Source of the DNA: a virus
Strand: one strand, 5' to 3'
Virus record (IMG/VR): IMGVR_UViG_3300003894_000031
Location: 1-23,662 of that record
DNA: 23,662 nucleotides
The position numbers were made by a program, and so were the translations under genes. This document shows, one piece after another, positions 13,607 through 20,320 of the stretch (position 1 is the stretch's first letter; every line of letters begins with the position of its first letter). Under the pieces are notes generated by a model that was not told where the DNA came from, searched no databases, and was given only the letters and a program-made list of their open reading frames with translations.

Positions 13607-15409
13607 CTAAAATTCTGGCTCATCGTCATATAACATAAGGCTTTTAGCCGTTTTCGCGTCTTTATCGATGGTTGTGCTGCTCACACCCAATTCTTTCGAT
13701 ATTTGTCGATTTGACATGCCTTCACGCTTCATTTTAGCGACTATTTCTATCCTGGATTCACGATCTGTTTTCTCTTTTGTGAGCAATCCATTGCCATATC
13801 GCCAGTTAATATCTGCCACATCATATCCGTATATATGTCGCCCTTTTTCAAACCGCCAGATGAAATTGGTCTCATAATCGGCTGTATCTAGCCCCAATAA
13901 ACCATCATCTGAGTCCTCATCTTCTTTGACATTGATTGAGATCACACCATCAAGCAGAATCTCTTTACTGACACTTCCTAATTGTTTGCCCGATTTACCC
14001 GCATGATGCAGCATCCAAACAACACGGTTCTCAGCTCTCATTTTGAGGAGTAGGGGATTGATTGTTGCCACAAACTCTTCTGCCGAGTTGTTGTCTTCGA
14101 AGGCACATAGGTTCAATAGGTTGTCCCAGCAAATCCAGGATGGTTGCACACGCTCTACCAAGTCCAAATACCATTCTCGACCCTCTGGCGTATTAAGTGG
14201 TGCCAACCCTTCAGGTTGATCGTAATGGCTCACAATGACAAAATTTTCATTGACTCGTTTCAACAACTCCTCTCTCTGCGGTTCACCCGCAAATATGCCG
14301 TGTGTCATCGACTCAAACCTTGTTTGTAAACTGCGAGGATTCATCTCCGCATCGATTAGCAAAACTTTATGTGGCCGTGAGATGTGATAATGAGCAAAGT
14401 TGACTCCCGCAGACAAAGCAATTCCCATGTACTGGCTCACGATGCTTTTGCCCGATCCTGGTGGCCCGAACAGCATCCACAGATCGCCATGATGTACGAG
14501 TTTGTTGTTGTCATCACCGATCATCAGCGTCATTTCAGGGTATTCATAGTCTTTAAAGTCGCCGTATTTCTGATAGACAACGCGTCTACCCGCATCGTAT
14601 TCATTGTCCTTACTATACTCAACAATGTTGATCTGCTCCTCTCGCTCAAACGCATCCATGAGGTCGTCTTTGGGCTGGAAGTGTTTGGGTGGCTCAACAA
14701 TGACCGTGTCAATGCCGTGCGTTTTCAGCTCGTCTTTGATCGACTTGGCAACCTCAAACCCCGCCTCATCGTTGTCGGGCCATATGATCGCTTTGGGAAA
14801 GCGTTTGAGTTGTGACCAATCCTGATTGTTCCAACTGCCCGTGCCACCGTGCCATGTGACCACAATGCCCTCGTACAGAGATCGTGCGCCCAAATGGGCA
14901 TTTTCACCCTCTACAATCAAACAGGGCAAACTCTCATCGCCCTCGCTTGAGATCAGCAATGGAAGTTGCCCCTTCGGGCGTTTCATTTGCCATGTGCCAT
15001 CATCCAATCGGCTAAATGGTCGTATGACCTTGCCTGGAAAACGCATGACACAGAACGTCTCTGAATAGCGTGAGACCAACTCGGCTTTCTTCGCCATGTT
15101 GCGCATCTCGTCATTGCTGTAACTCTTTGTGGGTTTTTCGGGTTGTGGCGTGACCGATACGGGTTGCAAATCCTCGATGCCCATCGACCTTAAAAACTGG
15201 CTCACATCCTCGCCGTGATATTTCTTTATAAAACTGATCATGCCACCGCCTTCATCGGCTTCGTGGTCGAACCAAGTGCCTTTGTTGAGATCGACCGACA
15301 AGCTGCCCTTGTTGCCATATCTCAGCTCATAAGCACTGCTGAGTCGCTTGTTCTCCTCGCCGAGTAAGGCCAGAGCGATCTCTTTGCTGTATTGACTGAT
15401 TTCAATCAT
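13607..15409 (-). CDS. Primase-helicase (Toprim plus RecA-like ATPase)
   Basis: 600 aa from ATG 15409 with AGGAG eight bases upstream. The N-terminal region (YELRYGNKGSLSVDLNKGTWFDHEADEGGGMISFI) is the primase-associated segment of phage and plasmid primases. Toprim motifs are CLIVEGE (163-169) and WPDNDEAG (210-217). The ATPase domain has Walker A GPPGSGKS (315-322), KVLLIDAEM (348-356) and a sensor-like VVWMLHHAGKSGKQLGS. A C-terminal helix-turn-helix (GMSNRQISKELGVSSTTIDKDAK, about 565-588) may bind the origin. It resembles RepA/AAA_25-type replicative helicases fused to a primase. It follows the SSB gene and precedes the iteron array, forming a replication module. There is no N-terminal zinc-binding motif. 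Confidence 0.88.
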   Translation of the reverse strand: MIEISQYSKEIALALLGEENKRLSSAYELRYGNKGSLSVDLNKGTWFDHEADEGGGMISFIKKYHGEDVSQFLRSMGIEDLQPVSVTPQPEKPTKSYSNDEMRNMAKKAELVSRYSETFCVMRFPGKVIRPFSRLDDGTWQMKRPKGQLPLLISSEGDESLPCLIVEGENAHLGARSLYEGIVVTWHGGTGSWNNQDWSQLKRFPKAIIWPDNDEAGFEVAKSIKDELKTHGIDTVIVEPPKHFQPKDDLMDAFEREEQINIVEYSKDNEYDAGRRVVYQKYGDFKDYEYPEMTLMIGDDNNKLVHHGDLWMLFGPPGSGKSIVSQYMGIALSAGVNFAHYHISRPHKVLLIDAEMNPRSLQTRFESMTHGIFAGEPQREELLKRVNENFVIVSHYDQPEGLAPLNTPEGREWYLDLVERVQPSWICWDNLLNLCAFEDNNSAEEFVATINPLLLKMRAENRVVWMLHHAGKSGKQLGSVSKEILLDGVISINVKEDEDSDDGLLGLDTADYETNFIWRFEKGRHIYGYDVADINWRYGNGLLTKEKTDRESRIEIVAKMKREGMSNRQISKELGVSSTTIDKDAKTAKSLMLYDDEPEF

Positions 15410-15413
15410 GTTA

Positions 15414-15462
15414 TCTCCTATAGGTCTGAGGTGGGAAAGATAGGAGAACGTACCCACCTCAG
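15414..15462 (-). promoter_or_regulatory. 10-bp hairpin whose loop is complementary to the primase ribosome binding site
   Basis: On the minus strand CTGAGGTGGG (15462-15453) pairs perfectly with CCCACCTCAG (15435-15426). The 17-nt loop contains TCTCCTAT, the exact complement of ATAGGAGA (15421-15414), the ribosome binding site of the primase-helicase. The loop and the binding site could pair and block translation. There is no U-run after the hairpin, so it is not a typical terminator. Confidence 0.6.
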
Positions 15463-15483
15463 CCTTTTGGGTGACGATAGTAT

Positions 15484-16071
15484 TCAGAAAGGAATGTCGC
15501 TATCGTCTTGGGGGTTATCTTCTGCCACTGGCTCTCCAAAACCAGGCTCCTCGTATGCGCCGTTGGGTTCGTTCTTTTCAAACTCATCCGACTCGACCCA
15601 TTTGACCAACTTAAACTGTGGCACTCGTGTATTGCCTTTGCCTATTTTGATCGCCTCAGAACCCGTGTATTCGATCACGGGAAACTTGCCCACGTTCTCT
15701 GCTTGTTGGGCATGAATCTCGCTGTAAAGGTTCTCAAAGCCAATGTTTGATCCAGTGGTTGTGGTTGACCATGTTCTCAGCCCTTCCTCTTGGATAAACA
15801 TATCCACAGAGAAACCACGTTTGTATTCCATTTTTTCTTCTTCCGTGTCACCTGGTCTGATGGCTCTTTTGCCAAGGGCTTCATCAAACACCCAATCAGG
15901 GGCTTCTCCTTTGGTAATTTTGCCCCATCCTGTTTTCACAGAAGTTGGGTTGAGCATGAAATACTTCAAAGAAATTTCATAATCCTTTCCAGTAAACCAT
16001 CCATTAGTAGATGGCATGTATCGGATGAACAGCTTATCGTCAGCTGCATCGTTTAGTCCTAATAAACTCAT
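15484..16071 (-). CDS. Single-stranded-DNA-binding protein (SSB-like, DDSDIPF tail)
   Basis: 195 aa. An N-terminal beta-rich region (DDKLFIRYMPSTNGWFTGKDYEISLKYFMLNPTSVKTGWGKI) and an OB-fold-like middle are followed by a long acidic tail (ESDEFEKNEPNGAYEEPGFGEPVAEDNPQDDSDIPF). The final DDSDIPF is the standard SSB tip that recruits helicases and nucleases. It sits upstream of the primase-helicase and downstream of the methyltransferase. AAGGAGAAG lies just before ATG 16071. The body is unlike bacterial SSB and more like phage-specific ssDNA-binding proteins. This is a confident functional call from tail plus context. Confidence 0.82.
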   Translation of the reverse strand: MSLLGLNDAADDKLFIRYMPSTNGWFTGKDYEISLKYFMLNPTSVKTGWGKITKGEAPDWVFDEALGKRAIRPGDTEEEKMEYKRGFSVDMFIQEEGLRTWSTTTTGSNIGFENLYSEIHAQQAENVGKFPVIEYTGSEAIKIGKGNTRVPQFKLVKWVESDEFEKNEPNGAYEEPGFGEPVAEDNPQDDSDIPF

Positions 16072-16081
16072 TTTCTTCTCC

Positions 16082-16168
16082 TTATAAATTATTAGTGATT
16101 AAAATTACGATGGCCCCCAAAAATAGAGCGACCACCACCCGTTTAAAATCTTCAAACTTAGGATTCAT
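16082..16168 (-). CDS. 28-aa membrane peptide
   Basis: MNPKFEDFKRVVVALFLGAI, then VILITNNL. A short polar head is followed by one hydrophobic segment of about 18 residues. ATG 16168 overlaps the methyltransferase 3' end, and GAGG sits six bases before it. The stop is followed by the SSB ribosome binding site. The size and single membrane segment recall small phage membrane peptides. It could be chance, but the good binding site and the gap-filling position favour a real gene. Confidence 0.5.
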   Translation of the reverse strand: MNPKFEDFKRVVVALFLGAIVILITNNL

Positions 16169-17114
16169 TTTTTGCCTCTTGTTCTAAAATCGCATTGCCA
16201 ATGTGGTATGCAATCTGTGGCACGATGGAATTACCCAATGCCTTTAATCTGTCTTTGCGATATTGATTCTCTGTCGTGACTCTTGCAATGTCAGGCTCGT
16301 TGGGAAAGCCCTGATGAGAACCCAAAGTGAATTTGTCTTTATTATCGGGATCGGTATAGCCCTGACCATAACCCATCAACCATTCAACCCAATCGGGGTT
16401 GAGTGAACCTGTCGGCATGTCAGGGTCTTTTGTCACCGCACATAAGTAGTTTTTCTTCTCCATGTGTGCATGGCTTTTACTGCCTACTGGCCCACATCCT
16501 TCGTATTCGCTTGCCCTCGGTGTCGGCAACATCTCAACATGACTCACCGCATCTTTTAACTTCACACCCCATCTGACACCTTTCTTATTGGTGCGACTGA
16601 AGTTGCCATCTTTCAGCTCGACATTCTTCACCACACCGCCCTCGGTGTCGCTGACTCTTGGTGTCGGCCACATTTGATGCACTTGCTCTCTCAAGTTTAC
16701 ACAACCACCCGCTTTTGCTTTTTCACTCAACTGACTTCTCTCCCTCGGCTTTTGATCGCCCCTCATTCCATCCATCGCTTGTGGGGTTGCCCACATTCTT
16801 TCCGATGATCCAGACTCGGTCTCTACGATGGGGTGCTTGGATACTGCAAGCTGGAATAATAAACGATTGTGTGGCGTAACCTTCGGCTTCCAAGTCAAAA
16901 CACACAAGGTCGAGTGCCACGTTGATGAAGCCACCAACGTTTTCGATAACTGCATAAGTGGGTTTTTTCTGTTTAATAATTTCAAGCATGTACGGCCAGA
17001 GGTGTCGGTCGTCTTGCGTTCCTTTTTTTCGACCCGCGACACTGAACGGCTGACAGGGGATGCCACCGCAGATGAGGTCGTGGTCGGGAATAGCTCTGAT
17101 TGTTTCTTCGTCAT
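16158..17114 (-). CDS. C5 cytosine methyltransferase, C-terminal part in a second frame
   Basis: An open frame of 318 aa from ATG 17114. Its last 210 residues contain methyltransferase C-terminal features: repeated MWATPQA, MWPTPRVSDTEGG and LPTPRASEYEG segments, SLNPDWVEWLMGYGQGYTD, and RKDRLKALGNSIVPQIA (motif X region, which completes the SAM pocket). The first 105 residues shadow the catalytic half in the +1 frame and are probably not an independent domain. A separate start at ATG 16796 (MWATPQAM) is possible but has a poor binding site. Either a +1 frameshift or two polypeptides would be needed to rebuild the enzyme with the 16723-17283 half. Confidence 0.75.
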   Translation of the reverse strand: MTKKQSELFPTTTSSAVASPVSRSVSRVEKKERKTTDTSGRTCLKLLNRKNPLMQLSKTLVASSTWHSTLCVLTWKPKVTPHNRLLFQLAVSKHPIVETESGSSERMWATPQAMDGMRGDQKPRERSQLSEKAKAGGCVNLREQVHQMWPTPRVSDTEGGVVKNVELKDGNFSRTNKKGVRWGVKLKDAVSHVEMLPTPRASEYEGCGPVGSKSHAHMEKKNYLCAVTKDPDMPTGSLNPDWVEWLMGYGQGYTDPDNKDKFTLGSHQGFPNEPDIARVTTENQYRKDRLKALGNSIVPQIAYHIGNAILEQEAKNES

Positions 17115-17283
17115 TGGCTAACTCTTTTAAATCTCCATAGATGGGTGTGCCTGGAAAGTTCTTTTCCAAGATGCTCTTGCAAAATGGGTCGTACTCACAA
17201 AAGGCGACTGTTTCAAATCCACCTGTGGCATGAAGCCCAAGTGAGAACCCGCCGATGCCAGAACAAATGTCAAAGACTCGCAC
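16723..17283 (-). CDS. C5 cytosine methyltransferase, N-terminal catalytic part
   Basis: 186 aa from GTG 17283, two bases after the preceding stop. Motif I FDICSGIGGFSLGL (residues 4-17), motif IV GGIPCQPFS with catalytic Cys 77, motif VI ENVG (114-117) and motif VIII QAPHRRDRVWIIG (149-161) are all intact. It ends soon after motif VIII with SDGWNEGRSKAEGEKSVE. Target recognition and motifs IX-X are in the +1 frame (16158-17114). It adds a methyl to cytosine C5, probably to protect phage DNA from restriction. No partner restriction enzyme is obvious, although a PD-(D/E)XK nuclease lies upstream. Confidence 0.88.
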   Translation of the reverse strand: MRVFDICSGIGGFSLGLHATGGFETVAFCEYDPFCKSILEKNFPGTPIYGDLKELANDEETIRAIPDHDLICGGIPCQPFSVAGRKKGTQDDRHLWPYMLEIIKQKKPTYAVIENVGGFINVALDLVCFDLEAEGYATQSFIIPACSIQAPHRRDRVWIIGKNVGNPTSDGWNEGRSKAEGEKSVE

Positions 17284-17285
17284 AA

Positions 17286-17468
17286 CTAATGCACCAACCC
17301 TTTGAACTCTTTGTATCGATCCACGAGCCAAAAGAATCGTGTGTCCACATAGACCTCGTATTCCAATGGTTCTTTGTCATCTGATTTGCAAGATTCCACA
17401 TAACCCTGATAAAAGGATTTAATGAAATCCAAAAACTCTGCGAAATCGCCTTTATCATCACTGCTCAT
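17286..17468 (-). CDS. Small acidic protein, 60 aa
   Basis: MSSDDKGDFAEFLDFIKSFY, then QGYVESCKSDDKEPLEYEVYVDTRFFWLVDRYKEFKGLVH. Acidic and rich in aromatic residues, probably helix-strand-helix. ATG 17468 overlaps the end of the nuclease gene by 11 bases and has AAAGGCG before it; a frame one base later gives a 63-aa alternative that looks like a shadow. It lies between nuclease and methyltransferase in a tight operon. No family recognised. Confidence 0.6.
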   Translation of the reverse strand: MSSDDKGDFAEFLDFIKSFYQGYVESCKSDDKEPLEYEVYVDTRFFWLVDRYKEFKGLVH

Positions 17469-17892
17469 GTTTCGCCTTTATATAAGAGATGAATGGATGC
17501 AAGAATTTATCGAAATCCATGCGTACAAAATATTCGTTGTATTCAGGTTGATGCTCTCTTTCTGTGATGAACATCATCAAAGGGAATTGCACCTCTGATT
17601 GTTGCCGATCAAATCGGTAGATGAGTAGGGGGATGGCATTTTGATAATCAGCAGCTTTCGTGACTTGATCCCACCAGGCGGTGAGGGGTTTGTTGCCTTT
17701 GGCATATCGTTTGCACTCAATCACAAAACCATAGTCCTCAAGACCAACGAGATCGCCTCGGTCTCTTTCTTGGTATTGTGCTAAATCACGTTGTACTTTG
17801 ATGGGTAAATCTGCCATGTAAAAAGCCTCGTTTAAAATTCGCGCAACTTCATTTTCGTAAGCTTTGCCCTTCGTTCTGCTTTTCTTTGACAT
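17458..17892 (-). CDS. PD-(D/E)XK nuclease, Holliday-junction-resolvase-like
   Basis: 144 aa from ATG 17892, eight bases after AGGAG. The N-terminal helix RTKGKAYENEVARILNEAF has Glu 13/15; RDLAQYQERDRGDLVG gives Asp 47 and FVIECKRY gives Glu 59-x-Lys 61, the complete PD-(D/E)XK metal site. KxGKxxExxVA...GDLVG...VIECKRY resembles phage-encoded endodeoxyribonucleases and putative Holliday-junction resolvases. It is the second gene of the leftward arm, next to methyltransferase, SSB and primase, so processing of replication intermediates is the likely role. A restriction-type function paired with the methyltransferase cannot be excluded. Confidence 0.75.
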   Translation of the reverse strand: MSKKSRTKGKAYENEVARILNEAFYMADLPIKVQRDLAQYQERDRGDLVGLEDYGFVIECKRYAKGNKPLTAWWDQVTKAADYQNAIPLLIYRFDRQQSEVQFPLMMFITEREHQPEYNEYFVRMDFDKFLHPFISYIKAKHEQ

Positions 17893-17916
17893 GCGCAAAT
17901 CTCCTATTTTTTGCGT

Positions 17917-18081
17917 TTATTTTTCACCGTTTTCAATTTTCTCGGCTTCTTCTCTGATTGCTTTTTTAAGTATGCTTTCCACTACATTTTTAATGCTGCG
18001 CCTCTGAAAGTCCGCTAAACAAAGGATTTGAGCGTGTAGCTCTGGATCAACCCATAGTGCTTTGTATTGTGGTTTTTTCAT
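17917..18081 (-). CDS. Ribbon-helix-helix (Arc-type) DNA-binding protein, 54 aa
   Basis: MKKPQYKALWVDPELHAQIL, then CLADFQRRSIKNVVESILKKAIREEAEKIENGEK. The layout is that of a ribbon-helix-helix dimer: strand YKALWV, helix A PELHAQILCLADFQ, turn, helix B IKNVVESILKKAIREE. It is the first gene of the leftward arm and sits against the divergent promoter region. By analogy with Arc and CopG, it probably represses one or both divergent transcripts. There is no ribosome binding site before ATG 18081, so translation may be weak or from a leaderless mRNA. The next gene follows 24 bases after its stop. Confidence 0.75.
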   Translation of the reverse strand: MKKPQYKALWVDPELHAQILCLADFQRRSIKNVVESILKKAIREEAEKIENGEK

Positions 18082-18112
18082 AAATATACAACTTGAAAAA
18101 GATGACCCAATA

Positions 18113-18144
18113 GTAGTTGTAATTTATATATAAGTCTATATATT
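18113..18144 (+). promoter_or_regulatory. Rightward sigma70-like promoter with GTAGTTGTAA copy 2
   Basis: TTGTAA at 18117-18122 as -35 and TATATT at 18139-18144 as -10, 16 bases apart, drive into the cassette array. The -35 is part of the GTAGTTGTAA motif (18113-18122). Around the spacer TATATA-TAAGTC-TATATA is an imperfect palindrome, a possible operator for the divergent ribbon-helix-helix protein. No equally good leftward promoter is visible. Confidence 0.5.
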
Positions 18145-18183
18145 GAACATTAAATAAACATTTCACATACATAGGAGAACGAA

Positions 18184-18459
18184 ATGCAACTTACTGTAAA
18201 AGAATACGATCCAATCGAAGCTAAAAAAGAAAGAGAGTTAGAAATCAAAAGAAGGCGAAAACAATACAAACTGCCACTCTCTTCTGAAATTAGAGAGGAA
18301 ATACTTAGGCGATGCGAGATACTTCGATATGAGGGTGATGCCTCAATTATGAGCAATTATTATGAGTCAACCGATCAAGAGTTGGTTGATAATTATAGTT
18401 GGGTTCTTAACTCAGAGCATGATGACCATCTTGGCAAACCATACACAATTACAATTTAA
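18184..18459 (+). CDS. Cassette gene 1, charged 91-aa protein
   Basis: MQLTVKEYDPIEAKKERELE, then a very basic stretch (IKRRRKQYKLPLSSEIREEILRRCEI), and an acidic C-terminal half (YYESTDQELVDNYSWVLNSEHDDHLGK). It is probably a helical protein with a possible DNA- or RNA-binding segment. It is the first gene after the rightward promoter, behind leader copy 1. Very early small phage genes often redirect or inhibit host functions, but no family is recognised here. Confidence 0.65.
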   Translation: MQLTVKEYDPIEAKKERELEIKRRRKQYKLPLSSEIREEILRRCEILRYEGDASIMSNYYESTDQELVDNYSWVLNSEHDDHLGKPYTITI

Positions 18460-18482
18460 TTTCACATACATAGGAGAACGAA

Positions 18483-18644
18483 ATGGAATGGAACAAAAAA
18501 GTAAAAGTTGAATTAACAATAGGTGAGATATTTGAAATTGTTGGTCATTTAAAAGATGTCATTAAAGCCAATGGTGGAACAGATTACACTGATGATGATG
18601 TTGTTAATGCCTTTAATAAACTTTATAAAATAACTGTCAAATAA
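18483..18644 (+). CDS. Cassette gene 2, 53-aa protein
   Basis: MEWNKKVKVELTIGEIFEIV, then GHLKDVIKANGGTDYTDDDVVNAFNKLYKITVK. It is too short for many gene callers but has the exact leader copy 2 before it, and leader copy 3 starts at the base after its TAA. The predicted layout is strand-helix-helix-strand. The function is unknown; the cassette position is the main evidence. Confidence 0.75.
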   Translation: MEWNKKVKVELTIGEIFEIVGHLKDVIKANGGTDYTDDDVVNAFNKLYKITVK

Positions 18645-18667
18645 TTTCACATACATAGGAGAACGAA

Positions 18668-18907
18668 ATGGAAATAAAAACATTCACCAACAACAGTTGG
18701 GTCACTTTTGACAGAACAGATGTAAACCTAGATGGCATTAGATACACAACAACAAGTAATTATTGGTGCAAAATTATTGAAGAAGATATGCCAAAGTTAA
18801 AAGCATTGTTAGGTGACAGACTTTATGAGATTGCACTTGATGGTGGTAGTAATGGAGAGGGTGGTAATACTATTGCGATACCCGAAGATGAAGTATGGGC
18901 AAAATAA
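18668..18907 (+). CDS. Cassette gene 3, acidic 79-aa protein
   Basis: MEIKTFTNNSWVTFDRTDVN, then LDGIRYTTTSNYWCKIIEEDMPKLKALLGDRLYEIALDGGSNGEGGNTIAIPEDEVWAK. Net acidic with several strands and one helix. It is flanked by leader copies 3 and 4 with no spare base. Small acidic early phage proteins are sometimes anti-restriction DNA mimics, but nothing in this sequence proves that. Confidence 0.7.
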   Translation: MEIKTFTNNSWVTFDRTDVNLDGIRYTTTSNYWCKIIEEDMPKLKALLGDRLYEIALDGGSNGEGGNTIAIPEDEVWAK

Positions 18908-18930
18908 TTCAACATATATAGGAGAACGAA

Positions 18931-19173
18931 ATGAAACAAACATTCAAAGTTGATTGCAATGAAAATATATATGGAAAATGTGAAGCAGATATTGTGACTT
19001 TAAAAGAGTTCATTGAAGATGCTGAATCATGGGAATTAGAGCAAGGAAATCAATTCGGAGCATTTAAGCATGATGAATACACAGTTGAGAATCTAAAGAA
19101 AATGAAAACAGGGCAGACGATAACAACATATTCACCTTATGGTTGGGACACGAAAGTTACTCGAATCAAATAA
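18931..19173 (+). CDS. Cassette gene 4, acidic 80-aa protein
   Basis: MKQTFKVDCNENIYGKCEAD, then IVTLKEFIEDAESWELEQGNQFGAFKHDEYTVENLKKMKTGQTITTYSPYGWDTKVTRIK. Mixed strands and one acidic helix. It has leader copy 4, which is slightly diverged (TTCAACATATATA start), and leader copy 5 follows its stop directly. No family recognised. Confidence 0.7.
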   Translation: MKQTFKVDCNENIYGKCEADIVTLKEFIEDAESWELEQGNQFGAFKHDEYTVENLKKMKTGQTITTYSPYGWDTKVTRIK

Positions 19174-19196
19174 TTTCATTTATATAGGAGAACGAA

Positions 19197-19439
19197 ATGG
19201 AACAACAAAAAAGCAAATTCAGTTTGTTTTGGTTCATGGGAGATATATTAGTTAACTTTTATGACAAAAATGGATTAGAGCATAAATGCGGTAACGAAAC
19301 ACTGTGTGAGTTGATGTCTTTAAATGCCAGAGATGCCAAAACAGAAAAACAAATCAAATGGCTCAAGCGATGGAACAGAATCTATGAAGAAGTAGATTAC
19401 AGAGAAGAAGAAAGAGGCAATCCAAGTTGGGCAAAATAA
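19197..19439 (+). CDS. Cassette gene 5, 80-aa protein
   Basis: MEQQKSKFSLFWFMGDILVN, then FYDKNGLEHKCGNETLCELMSLNARDAKTEKQIKWLKRWNRIYEEVDYREEERGNPSWAK. It has a hydrophobic, aromatic N-terminus (residues 8-21), then a helical charged region rich in W, K, R and E. It ends in PSWAK*; cassette gene 3 ends in EVWAK*, so the two genes share their last WAK codons (GGGCAAAATAA). That may reflect homologous joints at the leader. Confidence 0.7.
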   Translation: MEQQKSKFSLFWFMGDILVNFYDKNGLEHKCGNETLCELMSLNARDAKTEKQIKWLKRWNRIYEEVDYREEERGNPSWAK

Positions 19440-19462
19440 TTTCATTTATATAGGAGAACGAA

Positions 19463-20311
19463 ATGGAAACACTCAATAAAGCCTTTGAGCTTTATGTGTG
19501 CGACCTCAATCGCCGAGAGAAGAAAACCGTATCTTCCATGGAGAGGGCATGGCACAAACACATCAAAGACTCAATAGGTGACAAAAACATCAAACGCATC
19601 AAACACGATCAGATCAACGATTGGTTCTATGAGGTCAGCAAAAGTGGCAATGGCATCGCCAATCGATGTCTCACGATATTGAAATGCACATTTGATATTG
19701 CCATGCGATACGAGATGATTGAGCAAAACCCATGCACCTTTATCAAGCGACATCCAGACTTGCAACGCAAACGCTATTGCAGTGAAGATGAAATGAAACG
19801 CATCTTTGATGTACTGAATCGCAAACGCACAAAAGACAATCAGAAACACATCGATTTCATCATGCTTTTAATTTACACAGGTTGTCGCAAGGGTGAGTTG
19901 GCATCTGCCAAATGGGATGACCTAGAAGGCAACAGAATCGTTTTAAGGGAACACAAGACCGATGACAAAGATGGTGATCGCGTGATCCATCTAAACGATC
20001 AAGCGATGCAGATTGTGAACCGTTTGGAACGCAAAGGCAGTTCAATGATGCAAAGCAAATACCCCGATAAGTTTTGGTTGCAAGTGAGGGAAGAGGCGGG
20101 TGTACCCGATCTTCGTTTACACGACCTCAGACATTCGTTTGCGACATTTGCTCTGCGTTCTAAGAAAGTGAGCCTTGTTGAAATAGGCAACCTTCTAGGG
20201 CATAAAAGTCCAAAGACGACTATGCGTTATGCACACGTCATGGATGAGACTGCCAAGCAGAATGTGAACGATGTTGGCAACGAGATTTTTAATTCAATAC
20301 AATCATCATAG
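19463..20311 (+). CDS. int: Tyrosine recombinase (phage integrase)
   Basis: 282 aa, behind leader copy 6. The N-terminal SAM-like core-binding domain covers about residues 1-95. The catalytic set is complete: Arg 142 (YTGCRKGEL), Lys 165 (LREHKT), His 220 and Arg 223 (LHDLRHSFAT), His 247 (LLGHKSP) and Tyr 256 (MRYAHV). It integrates the phage genome at a host site and, with a directionality factor, excises it. This shows that the phage is, or descends from, a temperate phage. It lacks the long arm-binding N-terminus of lambda Int. No clear attP core or tRNA fragment is seen nearby. Its stop TAG overlaps the next ribosome binding site. Confidence 0.95.
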   Translation: METLNKAFELYVCDLNRREKKTVSSMERAWHKHIKDSIGDKNIKRIKHDQINDWFYEVSKSGNGIANRCLTILKCTFDIAMRYEMIEQNPCTFIKRHPDLQRKRYCSEDEMKRIFDVLNRKRTKDNQKHIDFIMLLIYTGCRKGELASAKWDDLEGNRIVLREHKTDDKDGDRVIHLNDQAMQIVNRLERKGSSMMQSKYPDKFWLQVREEAGVPDLRLHDLRHSFATFALRSKKVSLVEIGNLLGHKSPKTTMRYAHVMDETAKQNVNDVGNEIFNSIQSS

Positions 20312-20320
20312 GAGAACAAT

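Larger units (their letters stand above)
18161..19462 (+). repeat. Six copies of a 23-bp intergenic leader (cassette array)
   Basis: Copies at 18161-18183, 18460-18482, 18645-18667, 18908-18930, 19174-19196 and 19440-19462. Each starts TTTCA or TTCAA, has an A/T-rich ATA(C/T)ATA core, and ends GGAGAACGAA directly before ATG. In all five internal copies the leader begins at the base right after the previous stop codon, so the spacing is always exactly 23. Copies 1-3 are identical, copies 5-6 are identical, and copy 4 differs slightly. Confidence 0.95.

Noticed and set aside
13345-13629. Short minus-strand frames of 94 and 76 codons through the repeat array, with CKPGCKPQCKP-like peptide
   Set aside because: The apparent cysteine-lysine-proline repeats are a by-product of GTTTGCA iterons; no binding site and no conserved domain.
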